A stretch of DNA of 64,000 nt. Origin: Lindgomyces ingoldianus. Its lineage: Eukaryota; Ascomycota; Dothideomycetes; Pleosporales; Lindgomycetaceae. The notes below the pieces were generated by a model. It saw nothing but the letters and a program-made list of their open reading frames with translations, was not told where the DNA came from and searched no databases. The stretch's first letter is position 1; the number at the start of each line of letters is the position of its first letter. Below, piece by piece: positions 10,313 to 22,719 of this stretch. The translations under genes and the position numbers were made by a program. The stretch lies in NCBI RefSeq assembly GCF_010093535.1, contig NW_022985182.1, positions 383,785-447,784 on the forward strand, written 5' to 3'.

Positions 10313-13300
10313 CCACCATACATCTCTCGAAACGACACCCACAGAGCCACGATACGATACGAAAGGATATGATTCACGCTCGGATTTTAGCGACGGTGTT
10401 GGGTATTTCGATTCAGCTTCCATTGTCCACCAACTTCTTCAGATCGATAGACAGATCCATGGCAGCATTCGGAGGACATTCTACAGCATTTACACAGGAT
10501 GGGTTTCTGCATATTCTGTGTAACATATAGCAAGTCCTATTTTCAAGAGGGAGCAGCGCAGGCGTTAGGAATGGTGGACGGCGTCATGGTTATTGAACCC
10601 ACATTCTTCTGTCAAGTTTCAATTAATACGCATGAGCAATATAGAACTGCTTTCCCCTCCACATGGGGAAAACAGGCTTTCCTCTCTTTTCATCAAATCA
10701 AAGTCCATATCCAATTGCGATTCCACGCGTAGCCTCGCGCAAATGCGAATATTCCACATGTCCTCTATCCAGCAGACTTTGCGTTCTGCACTTGTCATAC
10801 TGATGACCAATGTTACACGGTCAACGTGAAACGGACAAGAAGCCCATGCTGTGAGAGTGCCATCTCATTCCCAGATCTCGAGCACCCCTCGCCATTTCCC
10901 TTGGCTCCACACCCCAAGCGCTAGGTTGTCATCATACGAAAGGCGCATTGATTTATCCATCGAGATACCTCAACGATGCGTTCTTCTACACTCCTGCGAA
11001 CCATCCCTATGGTTTCAACAGGCTAACCCCTCCCTCAAGCCTCTCTTCTTCACGTCAGGCATCATCGGATTCGCAAAATCCCTTCCCAACCGCGCTTTTT
11101 CTCGGGCCTTGCCGCGACTGACCAGACCAGGTTAACCCCTCTCTCACATGACCCGGTAGAAAGACCAAATCGATCGACCTTTTAGCTGGCGATCGACCGA
11201 AACGAATGGATGAAGCGACAGGGGTTATTGCAACGTTGGCGCCCGCTGCACGGTGATGATGGTGGCGTTTGCAGACCCTAGTCTTTCCGAGCGAAGGATT
11301 GAAAAGTAAATGATGTGGGGCTTGTAGTCTGTATCGTGAAGCGGGGCGAGGTGGTGGGCAGCTTTCAAAGGTGGCCTTGCATGAGGAGACACGAATGCAA
11401 TGGGCCTCATTTTTAAGTGGTGGTGCGGCAGAAGCGCTGAAAATAGCCTCCATCGCACGAGCATGAGGGCCATGATAACGCAGGGTTCTAGTTACACGGC
11501 CCAGCGCTCTGTCCAGCATCAACACATGCAGGCTGTCTCCAAGTAGGCAGGTCCGCTATCCATTTGTGTCGGATACAGCTACTCTACAAGAGGAAAAATT
11601 AATGAAACGTGCGTTCCAGAAGAGGCGGAGTACTCTAGGCGTGCTCGGAGCCAATACAACCCTAAGTTCTTTCGTCCAAATTCAGGTTTTCGCTGGTAAT
11701 CATTCCGATGCAGTTGGACGAAATCACTATTTCAAACATTTCAGCCCCCTTGGGATATCAATTTTCGGATAGACTCTCCCAAACCCATCTTGCAGCTTCA
11801 CGGCTATTTCCATCGTTGTGGGAGTGGTGACTATCCGAGAAGCGAAAACTTGCTGCAAGTAATTATTGAAGTGTAGTGACACCGCAATCCACATTTGCAC
11901 CTTCTGGCCGAAGGCCTGCAGCTCCTGCACTGCAGCCGCACGAAATAGGTGCAGTTTACGTCGTGAAGGTAAAGTTAAGGTTAGAGGCGTTAGGAAACTT
12001 GCACGTGCAGATAGCGTGCACCATTGGTAGATAAATGACGTCATTTCTATCCGAGTGCGTGAAGCTATTCGGCCTGTTCCGAAAGGTATTCGTACCAGCC
12101 ATACGACATCTTTGCAAACCGTAGTCACTTTTGATCACCGCGTCATCTCTGCGCCATAATGGCGTCACGCCCTAGGAATATGGGCGCCATCTACAGAGGT
12201 CTAAGAGATGTGATCTGAGAGCGTATAGCCGAATGAACGGCTCCATTAGCGTGGGAATTATCGCGAAATTTGTGGTGCAGCTAGGAGGATGTGTTTGTTC
12301 GAATGAAAGACTTCAAAGAGTGACGAATAACAACAAATTAAGGTGATAGGACCAACAAAAAGTCGCTAAAGGGGAGATCTAGGAGAGAAAATGACGATGG
12401 AATATAGATCACATATCTCCAGCACCGCTTACACTTCCCGAAATATTAGACGACGCGAAACGGAGGTGGCATCCAACTTTCGAGTGTCAAAGCTGTCGAC
12501 TTCCCAGACGAAGGTCAAAGGTGGCATGAAAGACGTCAGGATAAGCTCGATTCTCCGCTACGGAGAGTAGCGGCATCGGGTTTGGTGCTACCTTGCTGCT
12601 CCCATCCCTCTTCGAGTGCTCGGAGGTTTTACTAGTGAGTCCACTATCACAAGAAGGTGACTATTGGTGAGAAATGGAAATTACCTTTCTGTTTGCGGCA
12701 CTTAAAATCAGTCCTATCATTCTACCTTCGAGCCATGTCCTACTACCGTTGGATCTCCTCTCTATATTTAGCGTTCCTTTATCAAGGCATGTTACCCATT
12801 TCGAGGTCCGAAACACGTCGTCTCCGTCCGATACTTTCCATCAACTACCAGATTTTCTTCTGCCAAATCCGGTCTAACCTACAAAGTAGGTAATATAGGC
12901 CCATGATGTAGTATAAATGGCCTCCCAATTGCCCCATTCGTTCTATTCGGACCACCGAAAGGTGCGCCAGGTAGCGGTGAGCAAGTTTCGTAGTGGTGAA
13001 TGGGAACGATCCAGTCAAGGCAGACTGTGCCGCTCTCCAAGAGAAGAGAAGACATTTATTGATGAGAAAATGATTGAGCTCTCAAGCAAAGTGTATGGCG
13101 CAGGATGGCAGACCAAAACTGCTATCCGACGACAGAATATTGAACGTGGTTTGGAATTTCAGAGGGCTATGGAAAACCTTCCCAAATTAACTTTGGTTAG
13201 AGCACTTTAAGGATGTTTGGGTGGTACTAAAGTCGAATGACAGGAAAGAGAAGATGAAGACACAGATCACCCATTTGTAAAAAGCGAACCAGACTAAAGA

Positions 13301-14813
13301 TACCATATTGTAGGCATTTCAAAATTCGAGCACCCAGCCTTGCAGTCTTGATGGAGTATTCTCTCTTTCCTGAGAACCAACGTCCTTCCATCGGAAATGT
13401 GTTAATATCTCGGAAACATAGCTGCAACTGACACATCCTGCTAGAAGGCAGACTCAAACATAGATAAATAAGGGGGTGGTAGGAGCAAACAAGCTGCAAT
13501 AGTCCCTGGCGGCTTCCAAGCAATAAAGCTCCGTTTCATATGACACTCAGCCCATTATCATTTCAACAACGTTCTATTATCCACTCCACAATGGGCAAAA
13601 GACTTTCTTTCGGCATTATCGACTACATTACACGACGCGATTCGTGATCACTTGATCTCAAACTCCATGGCCTTGCTGACTCGTGGGTTAGTGGTCGTAC
13701 CTCCTGAAAGACCCCGTGGCGTAGGAAGTGGATAGCATAAATTCTGGTATTTAATGATTGAATGTCTCAATAAGCCGATCAGTTATGTGCAAAATTAGTT
13801 TGTATAGAACGCCTTCTGGCCATATTGCTAGACCCTACACGACTAGGACAGACTCCTGTTTCTCTCTCACCCAAACCCCGGCCCCATGATCACGGACTTT
13901 CTTGGAAGAGCTCTTCTCACGGATTTGATGGCCAGAGCTCTTCCATGAGATTTGCAACTCGGTCCCATCCGCAGTTCTGGGTCACCCGGCGCCCACAGAC
14001 AGCACCATAATCTCCGAGTAAGCACGACAGCATAGCCAGTAGCAGACTTCGCCCCAGAGAAAAGCATCTCGATTTCATCCGCCCGCAAAGCTTCATAAAG
14101 TCCTGTATTGCTGGAGGGTTACGCACGCAATCACATCCTATCTTGTGGTACCATCTCCTATTCGGTGAGGTTGAAAAATGATAGCGTACCTAAGTGTTAG
14201 CACGAAGTACAATACATCTACGAAATGGAAATGAATCCCTACCCGGTCCCGATATCGAATGATGGCGATTTGGCGAGGCTCAAAATGATATCTGTCGCGG
14301 AAGTGATATAGACTCTGCGAAGAAAGTTCAAGCTCAGTAGTGCCATGACTTACATACAGATTCTTATTCATCATGGGCATGTTACTTCGGAGAACGAGAG
14401 GGACTTGGTGGATATCTGCGAGATGTAGCATCTGAAAGGTGACTTATTCGTGCTCTGAAGGGACACGTAGTTGAGCTAAGCTTCAGGAGTTGGGCACACT
14501 CTGGAACTTTTGGTGTTCATTCTAAGTCCTCTAAGCAATAGGTATTGTTCAATGAAATATAAAGTGCTTCTTAGGTAGGGAGTACATCCAATTCTGACAT
14601 GCCCGATCCAAAATTCGGTACTCGAGATGAGTGAGATGTACTTCTTCACTAGGTAAGAATAAGAACGGGGAGTGCGAGCAAGGGATTCCAAGAGAAAGAG
14701 CACTGGAAAGCGGTTCCAAGTTCTGGCGGGCATCGTCCAACCTAGAGGGAAGTCTCTCTGTTAGTATAAGCTTTGTCACCCGAGCTTTTGTCCCTCAAGC
14801 TAGCTAATAGAAG
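10313..14813. other. Intergenic, gene-poor
   Basis: About 4.5 kb without a supportable gene. The largest frames (156 codons minus at 11,055-11,525; 133 codons at 11,727-12,128 and 10,129-10,530) lack family motifs. A 97-codon plus frame at 12,917-13,210 (containing SSKVYGAGWQTKTAIRR) looks more protein-like but stands alone. Around 14,140-14,430 the minus strand reads LHLADIHQVPLVLRSN and HFRDRYHFEPRQIAIIRY, possibly debris linked to the broken gene to its right. Confidence 0.4.
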
Positions 14814-15566
14814 CTATACCACTCCAGATACTGTGATCGGATATGATTCTAACCAGTCGAATTCTTCCATAAAAGCCATAGTGCCTGTCTCTCGGACGCC
14901 CTCCCTCCACTGGAATGGGTGCGGAAGTCTCCGGGATTGGATTCCCATTCGAGCACCGTGAGAACCCTCCATTCGAAGCATATATTTCTGTCCAACCGCT
15001 ACTCCAGCTACCAGAGTCGCTAATTTCAGAAATGACGTTCCACTCCCATTGAGTTTAGTGGTCGTCATGAGTGTATACTCCAGCCTTAAACAAGAAACAT
15101 CAGATACCAGTCCTAGGAGAAAGATACGGAGCCCAATGACGTACCACAACAGTTTGGCGGCGCCTCACTGTCTCCAGGGGAATCCATTCTCAGCCCTCTT
15201 CCGGAAATAGCATGCCACAATCTCAGGATCAAAGATCGATTCGAACGCTTCCTTTCTATTTCTTCACAAGACTGTAAGGACTCTGTTACAAAAACGATAG
15301 TCCTCATCATTAGTGCGCACAAGTACCTCTGTTAGCATTTTAACAATGGGAGGATGGTCAACGAGAGTAGTCGCCGGCAGATTCTCACAGTCTTCGAAGT
15401 CAATGCGGCCTTGTGGTGGAGGGCAGAGTTTGGGCAGGTAAAGCTCACAGGATGCATGCGGGTCGCTGTAGGCTTCTCCGGGGGAATTTTCAAATCCGCT
15501 AAAATTGCCTAAGTCATTGCATTCATCCCCAGATTTGACAGCGATGTTAGTCTCGGCGTTGTCCAT
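14814..15566 (-). pseudogene. Unrecognised gene, probably broken, with one clean intron
   Basis: Reading from an ATG at 15,566, exon 1 (15,327-15,566, 80 codons) ends at a GTACTT donor. A 55-nt intron (15,272-15,326) contains the branch-like CACTAATG and ends TTACAG. Exon 2 (15,145-15,271) continues in frame (SCEEIERKRSNRSLILRLW) to a GTACGT donor. The next frame (14,814-15,112; VSDVSCLRLEY, FLKLATLVAGVAVGQKYML) is reached only if a 32-nt intron is accepted, which is short for ascomycetes, so a 1- or 2-base lesion is the likelier reading. I recognise no domain. Alternatives are an intact orphan gene with an unusually short second intron, or a pseudogene sharing the decay seen in the next gene. 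Confidence 0.4.
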
Positions 15567-15929
15567 CCTAGTACGATCTCAAGCAGTCCTAAAGTATGCC
15601 CTTTACCTAAAAGACGGTTTCTTTAAGTCTGCTTAAAATTTCCTCTGAGTTAGATTAGAGATACTCATAGAGGGATAATACTGATTTTTGAATGTAGTTT
15701 ATACAAAAAATGATACAAAATGTTTTAATGAAGTACTCGTAACGCTTCTTTAGAACTCCGTATTCTATAATGACTGACCAGATCCACGCTCAGTTGGCGC
15801 TCCTTGGAGGGGCCCTTAAGGGGGTATGCTTAGTTTACTGCGGCTTAAATTAACTCTAGGTTTCTTCGTTTGGTAGCCATGGTGAATTAACTGCAGTAGG
15901 CGAAAATGCCCTCCAGCACACCCCTAGAT
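15567..15929. other. Intergenic gap between two broken genes
   Basis: A+T-rich spacer of about 360 bases between the 5' end of the unrecognised broken gene and the 3' end of the MFS relic. No gene, repeat or clear promoter element was seen. Confidence 0.5.
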
Positions 15930-17415
15930 TGGGCCAATGTCTACAATATCCCAGGCTCCTCGGGCCCTTTCACAGTTGATACTTAGGCAACGGGCTCCAA
16001 TCTCCCATCTTCTCCAACTGCGCCTCATTATACACTGTCCTCTATTAACCCTCCATCTTCCTTGCATTCCTCTGATTAGTCGTATAAAACAAGAACTTGA
16101 GCATAAGGGCATCAACATGCCCGCCACAATACATGCAGACGAAGTGCCAAACCCCGTCAGATACTTTAGTGGCTCCTTTTCCTAATCAAAAAAAGGTCCC
16201 ACGATACCGCCGAGATTTATTATGCAGGTCATCGTAGTGATGCTCATAACACGCCTTGCTAGACCAGCGAGGTTGCGATAGTCCAGGCGTTGCAGCCGGA
16301 CAGGATGGGACAGATTTCAGCGCAAGAGAGCTGAACTATAACGTAGCAGATAGCGACGCTGTCTGTAATACCTGCAGCTTTGGCAAATAAAATATAATAT
16401 GCGGTAATGGCCATGGCTTCCGCTCCAACAACGAAGGGCATGCGCCAGGTAAAACGATCGGCCTCAAGTGATAGTATTAACGCGGAGAGGGTACCATAGG
16501 AATACAGAGGCACTGTAGGAAGCCTCAAGTTTGCTAAGGCGGAGCCCATATTTTACAAGATTTGAAGAAGAGTAAACTTCAAGCCATAGCTGCGTACTGC
16601 GCTTGACGTGAAGATTGTATATAGATCTGCGAAAGCTTTGAGAACCAACCAGAGGATTGAGCGTTGGAATCGCACCTCTTTACCCCTACGTTGAGTTTCT
16701 TCTTTCCAACCCCGCGCCTGAGTATATAGTATAATTTGAGGAATCGGGTTCGTTGTGAGTAAGCCACCGCCCGTAGTATGGTCCGGAGAATCAAGGAGTA
16801 AGAAGAAATCCCTAACTCCCACCAGGACGGCCGCAATTCCCTCGATGACAAAGATTCACCATCAGCCTTCGTAGTTATTAATACCATTCATTTTTGCAAT
16901 TGCGGCAACAAGAAGACCCGAAAATGCCCCCGATGTACCACAAGTGCAATGAATAGAGCAATTTTGAATTCGGTACGGCGGAACTGCACCACTGACAGAT
17001 GAAATAGATCGGCCCGGGAAAGAATCCAGCTAAGAAGAAATACAAGAAGAATCGCGCTGCGCAAAGGCCCCCAAAATTTTGAACGGCACCCACCAAGGTC
17101 ATGACTGTTCCCCACAGGAGAATGGGAATATCCATGTACCAAGATGGTCACTTGAACTTGGCAAAATATACGGTGCTTGGAACTTTGCAGAGCACATATA
17201 GACCGAAGAACATCATCAACACGAAGTTGTAGTGAGTTCCTGGCATACCCAGGGTATCTTCAAAACTTTCAATGTCGTACAAGAATTGGCCTTCGTCTTA
17301 GCTCCAGCATGTGGCTCTGAGGGTGGCCCTGGAAGGCTGTCTATGGCGCTTTCTCGATGATTGTCTCATCCAGTGACTTCTTCCTATTTATCGATCGTTT
17401 CACTTCGAGAGCCAT
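15930..17415 (-). pseudogene. Broken MFS transporter (allantoate/pantothenate permease type)
   Basis: The minus strand shows the parts of a roughly 500-aa anion:cation-symporter-type MFS carrier in the correct order but in different frames. An ATG at 17,415 opens MALEVKRSINRKKSLDETI. A middle membrane segment reads LLWGTVMTLVGAVQNFGGL and RFFLYFFLAGFFPGPIYF (about 17,030-17,115). A late one reads LANLRLPTVPLYSYGTLS and RWRMPFV-like residues (16,259-16,549). A final piece resembling helix 12 and the basic tail (FLFYTTNQRNARKMEG, then EKMGDWSPLP) lies near 16,000-16,130. Known: Dal5/Tna1/Fen2-type permeases import allantoate, nicotinate, pantothenate or similar small acids across the plasma membrane. 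Several stops and at least three shifts cannot all be explained by introns, so this is a pseudogene. The substrate cannot be told. Confidence 0.75.
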
Positions 17416-20400
17416 GATTTCAATTTGGTGAGCTTCCTATGGGGGGGCCTCACTTCTAAATGCGAGAAATAGGCTGGAAAAAAATAGGTGCAGGGCCATT
17501 GGAGCGCTTAAGTAGGTCTCCTAATCAGACACCCAAAGCCATGGAACTGGAGCGTCCTCGGCCTTTCTCTGTTCTAGTTATCAAGACCCTTGAATATGCG
17601 ATACATGAGTACAACCTGCGATACCTAGGGATAGTATCCGTTCGAAAATCTCCTAGATCCCTGCTTATGCCGTAAGTGGAAAAGAGACCAAGGCTGGGGT
17701 TGGCAAGGACTCTTCGCTGGCCGTTTTAGCACTTGTCTTGGCCAGCATAAGATCGGACGAAAGATGTTATCAGGTGAACTTTATCCGCGAGTTTTGAAGA
17801 TACTCTAAAGATAATTGGGGCATATAAGGTTAGCTAACTCGCAATAGAATTCTCGCAAAGGCGTACAGCAAAGTTTCACCAAGCCTCAGCATTCTTCTTA
17901 TTCTTCGGGAAATTCGAATTATCGGTTACAGCTCCGGGGCTCTGTAGCACAACGAGACCCTGGGAATGAACGAATGATGAGGGATGACATATAGGGGAGA
18001 ACAATGGAAGTAGTTGCAGAGTACGAGAGCCCGCCGTAGAACTAAAACATCAACAAAGATGCTTTGCTCCGCAAACCCACTACCGGAATTTAGGGTAGCA
18101 ACATCCGCATGCTAATTTCCATGTTAAATGAGGTCTTTCTCATGTTCTGCCCTAGACACCAAAGTGCTGGTTATGGGCAGGGGCCTTGACCTCACAGTAA
18201 TCATCCACGAATCTCCCCTGTTGTTGTATATGATAGAAGGCACTAAGGAGACAGATTTTGCCTTCGATCCCCTGTAAGGGCGCTGGGGAAAGGATATTTG
18301 TGTGTTCGTGAATAAATTGGACGTGATCGAACTTCAGGCTTCCCGTCAGGCCAAAGTCCTTCCAAATAGTGACAATGAAGAGGTTCTCCTCTGCTGCAGT
18401 ATATCAAGATAACGTGTGCTAAATGTGCAACCTACCCCCGGGGTCTCGCCTCTCCAAGTCACTCCAGAAAAGCACTTCTTATATAGGAGAACCCTTATCT
18501 TGCAAAAGTGGAGGACATTATATTGTCGCCATTGCGGCCAGACAGAGAGAATATGTAGGCTGAAGAACAACGCCGTGGTTAAAAACGTGTAACTCACTAT
18601 TCCCGAAACCTAAGTGGAATGATTGGGATTGCCTTATTACTTTCAGCACTTTCACAATGATGTGCATGTGGTTAGAGAGCAGACCCGCAAGGTAATGTGC
18701 CTTAAAACTCATAGGCTAGTTTGCGCTCTGGGATAACTTCAGCGTCAGGTATGTCCATATCCCACTTCCCATCTGTTCTAGGCTGGGGGCTGTCTCAGGC
18801 TTCATCCGAAGGTTCTGACCCACGCCAAGCCATGATAGCGGAATGGAATTCGTCGCTTTTGGGGGACCATCTTAGGATCCATGCAGATGGCGGGTGTCCC
18901 GGGCATACCCATAAATTCAGTCTTCTTCTCTCCACTTCAGAGATCATGTAGAGCGTGATATCTCTCACTCATACCTCACTGCAAGAGAGAGAAAAGGAAA
19001 TAACCTTAAGGGATCAGCGTGAATGAGGAAATTTATTGAGCATGCCTGTGACAGTATGAGTGCCACTAGGTGATTAGTGTGTTGCTAGCATTACAGAGAT
19101 TCTGTAACAAAGCTCTTTCCGGAACGGCTAGGGGGTTGTGCTCAGATGTTCTTATCCCACATCAACAAAATGGAAACGACTTCACGAATATCAAGAAACC
19201 CTCAAAGATAAAGAAATGACAAATTAAAATTATCATGTGAAGATAGGAAACCTGCATGGAGCACATGACCAGAATCTGCACTTCATGCAACAGCCAGCCA
19301 GCTGACCTGCACTAGCTACCCTTCGCGCCTCATCAAATCTCCGTATTCTCTTCGTCTCCACCCTTTACCTTACGCCCAAAAACCCTACCATCTTTCCACC
19401 ATGACCCAAACATAGATCTTCTGTCTGAGCGCCTCTGACTAGATCTCCTGCCCGTCATCCGGCTCAACCCGAATGCAGGAATTGCCTTCCCAATCCAGCA
19501 GCGAAAGGCTTCACACGGACGCTGCTCGTCGGTGCGGCCCGATCAAGCTTTCCGGAGGAACGCGTCTGAGTCGACACTAGCAGCGTGTCGCGCGTGTGCA
19601 TTGAAGTGCCGTTTATCCTCGGCCCTCTTCATGGAGATTGTCAGATGGTTCTGGCGTGACGCCAGGAAACAACCAATCACCCTCTCCAATATTGTATCTG
19701 GGGTTTCAGGCATTGGTGCAAGTATTCCCCAGAGAAGGCCTGATGGGCTGGTCGGCATTCGGGAGGCTAGACATGGGTGATTGAAAGGGACCAGGGAGAG
19801 AATTGGTGGCAGTCAGCTTAGGTGGGGTCTGAAGCTTAAATCAACATGGGCGGGCACGTCCGAGAGTAGCAGAGAACTTGGAAAGGCAATACGTAGTGGA
19901 AATTACATTGAAAACTAAAGAAGCAATACGGCGGAAGTGTGGGGATTGAGAAGTGTAGAGAGCGTTGCCGATGAGTGAACATCTATCAAGTCTGTAACCA
20001 TTAGCTTGAAGCGGATACATAGCAAGATGAAGAAATGACGCCTAAGAAAGTGTAGAATATCCTATGTGCTGACAAGGATCAAATTAGAAGTAGAGAATAC
20101 TGGGAACGACAAGAATTCGCCTTGGATGATAATCATCGGCTACTGACGGATGCTGAGAAATGCCTTGACGGTGTCTTGCGCAACACAACACAACATTAAA
20201 AAACTTATCCAAGCAGCAGATCGAATGGCGAGATCTTCAACAACGAGAAAGATTTCTCATCACCTGATAATGAGATCTTCCCCTGGATTACCCATCCAGT
20301 TCATCCGCCTCTTCACTCTCATTGGCTCTCTTCCAACCCCGACGGTTAGGCAAACATGCACCATCGAAAGGCTTCCTCTTTCTTCTCACACGCGATCAAC

Positions 20401-22719
20401 GCTCAGCGGCCCGCATCTGAAAAATCTGCCAAAAAAGCAACACTACAAATGCCTCGAATCTGTTGATGTGGTGTGCTCTCGTTTTTTCTGCAGATGTCTT
20501 ACCAAACCAATCGCTTGAACTGCCTTTGTCTTTCGTGCTGTAGCTCCAGTTCGTAAATGTCAAGTTGCCATCATTGCCCTCGCTCTCTCTCTCGCAAGGG
20601 GTCCACGTAGTAAGAAACTTCGCAAAGCAACTTTAGAGTCACCCTTCATTGGTAATATTTAAATAGCTTTTGCCGACGATCGGTAGGCGATTGACTAAGA
20701 AACGAGAAGAGAAGTGAAAGCATTCGTACGCATGCACGCACATACGCACTTATTGGTTCTTGCAACTGTCTCTCCGAGCATCGGACAAAATGAACTCTGA
20801 GTGAAGTGAGGCTCAAAGTAGGACTGGGCGTCAACAACCCCAGCCACCGAACTCCGGGGAGGTACATCCCCACTTTCGGACAACGAAACCACTGGAGCAG
20901 ATTTCACCGCCATCTCATCATCTGACTCCCTGCCGCTTATCTAAGCCTGGTCGCATCACTTCAGCAGCGCAACGCAGAATCTGCAGTCGGGGAAAAAGAA
21001 CCTTGGAAGGGTTTTGCGACGAGGGTCTTTATCACGGGCCCTGCGCGAGCTGCAGGAAACCCTTGGAATGGATTTTCGATGTACCCATACGAAACCTATC
21101 ATCTCGCAGAGATTCAGGAAGAGAAAAAAAAAAAATCTCAGTCAAGATATAGTAGACAGCCCCGCGGTTGTAGTTAAGGGGCTTTCACGTGCAAGAATGT
21201 CTCTTAATCAGGAATTGGCTCTTCCTTGCCTTAAGGAGCACCTCCGGTTAGCAGGTTTTGCACTGAGCGCTTGAGACAGTCACAATACTGTTATGAGAAA
21301 CGTGGACCTCGTGACACCTACGGTCTCTGATCTCAAAGCCACGAGTCGGAAACAGATATCCAACCACAAGCTCCAATCTCAAGGAGAGAAATGCCCGCAT
21401 GACGTGCATACAACTACATCCAAGCACATCCCTCCTAAGCGCTCTCACCAGCACCAATCCACCATCCCTCCCTCCCTCCCTCCTAACCCTCCTAACCCTC
21501 CTGATAATCTCCAAATCTCCACCGAAAAGCCCCTAAGATACCAAGTCTTGGGCTAAGAAAACAAGGTGTTCTAGAGTCTTGGAAAAGCCGTGCCGAGATC
21601 TTCTAGTCGTGTTCGGGTGCGTTGACAGCCCAGCTCGGGTTGAGCAGACTTTGATGGCGTGCTTGGTACTTACAACCTAGGGCTTGGTGTTGCTCCGTGG
21701 AGTTGAGGATGGTTGTTGGGAAGGAGATTAATGTAATGCGGAAGCAAAGTCTGCGTCTTCAAAAGTGGAACTGAGATTGTCGGGACATTTATCCAGTTAC
21801 CAGATGTTGAGAAAACTGCCCGGTGCAGTTCCGCACACTCGCACACTCGCCCTCACCATCGGCGCAATCAGAGCTATCTCCTCGCGACGCTACTACACTG
21901 CAAGTCTGCTGCCGCCGTGCTCTCCAAATCACCTCGGCCGAACATCCTTGGATGACAGCACGAAATCATGTAATCGCCTTGTGGACCAAATTCCTCCTTC
22001 CCTCAACCATGTTTAAGAAAACTTGGAACCAGGGAAAAGCGATGGATTAAGGCGTGGCATGCACGAGAGGCTATGTAGCTAATTTAGCTTTCCATTCATT
22101 GCATCCAAGCGCATCGCATCAAACCGCTTTCCTCCGTGTTGCATTGGATAATTTGGCTCCGGCCCAATGGAAGCGGAGGATATGCAACGTGCGTTATCTT
22201 GTTTGAGAGACAGGCAGAGCTCAGCATCGACGGCATCACATTCAGTGTACCACAGTCCGACGTCTGGTATCACAGAGAGGAGAGCACATATGAGGGCAGA
22301 AGCAAAAGTGTCAAATTGTAGATGTAATAAAAAGGCCGTTAATATGTACGGATCAAGAAAGCAAAAAATAAGAATAATGAAGAAAGTCAATTGTACATCT
22401 CGCTGAACCTCTGCCATGTCAGACTGTAATAATAAAGGAAGTAATGATAACCCGCCAGGTCTTCAAACCCACCCAATCTTGAGGAAACGACAGTACAACG
22501 CACACAAGATTCGCCTTAAGGGGGGATCCGTCCATATAAACAGTCCCCCTTTCCCCCCTTTCCCCCCTTGTCCCTGTAAATGCCACTGCTAGCGGTTCCC
22601 TAACCTCTTTCATATTGGAGGATACAAGAATCTAATCGAGATTTCTTGCAAGGCTATTGCAAGCAGAACGCCTCCCATGCTATGACGCCAACAAAAGGAA
22701 GAAATTCGTAGAATCGATC
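17416..22719. other. Gene-poor intergenic region, 5.3 kb
   Basis: No intact gene recognised. On the minus strand, 18,150-18,960 contains short protein-like runs (FMGMPGTPAICMDPKMVPQ; LHVFNHGVVLQPTYSLCLA; EENLFIVTIWKDFGLTGSL) in shifting frames, probably the relic of an unidentified gene. A 72-codon minus frame at 20,695-20,913 begins MAVKSAPVVSLSESGDVPP but has no known motif. A pyrimidine-rich run at about 21,464-21,505 contains two CCTAACCCTCC units. C-runs lie near 22,540-22,570, and the last few hundred bases are the 3' flank of the HAL4-type kinase. Confidence 0.4.

Noticed and set aside
11055..11525. 156-codon minus frame
   Set aside because: His/Arg/Pro-rich without motifs; the overlapping second frame is similar, so it is most likely chance.
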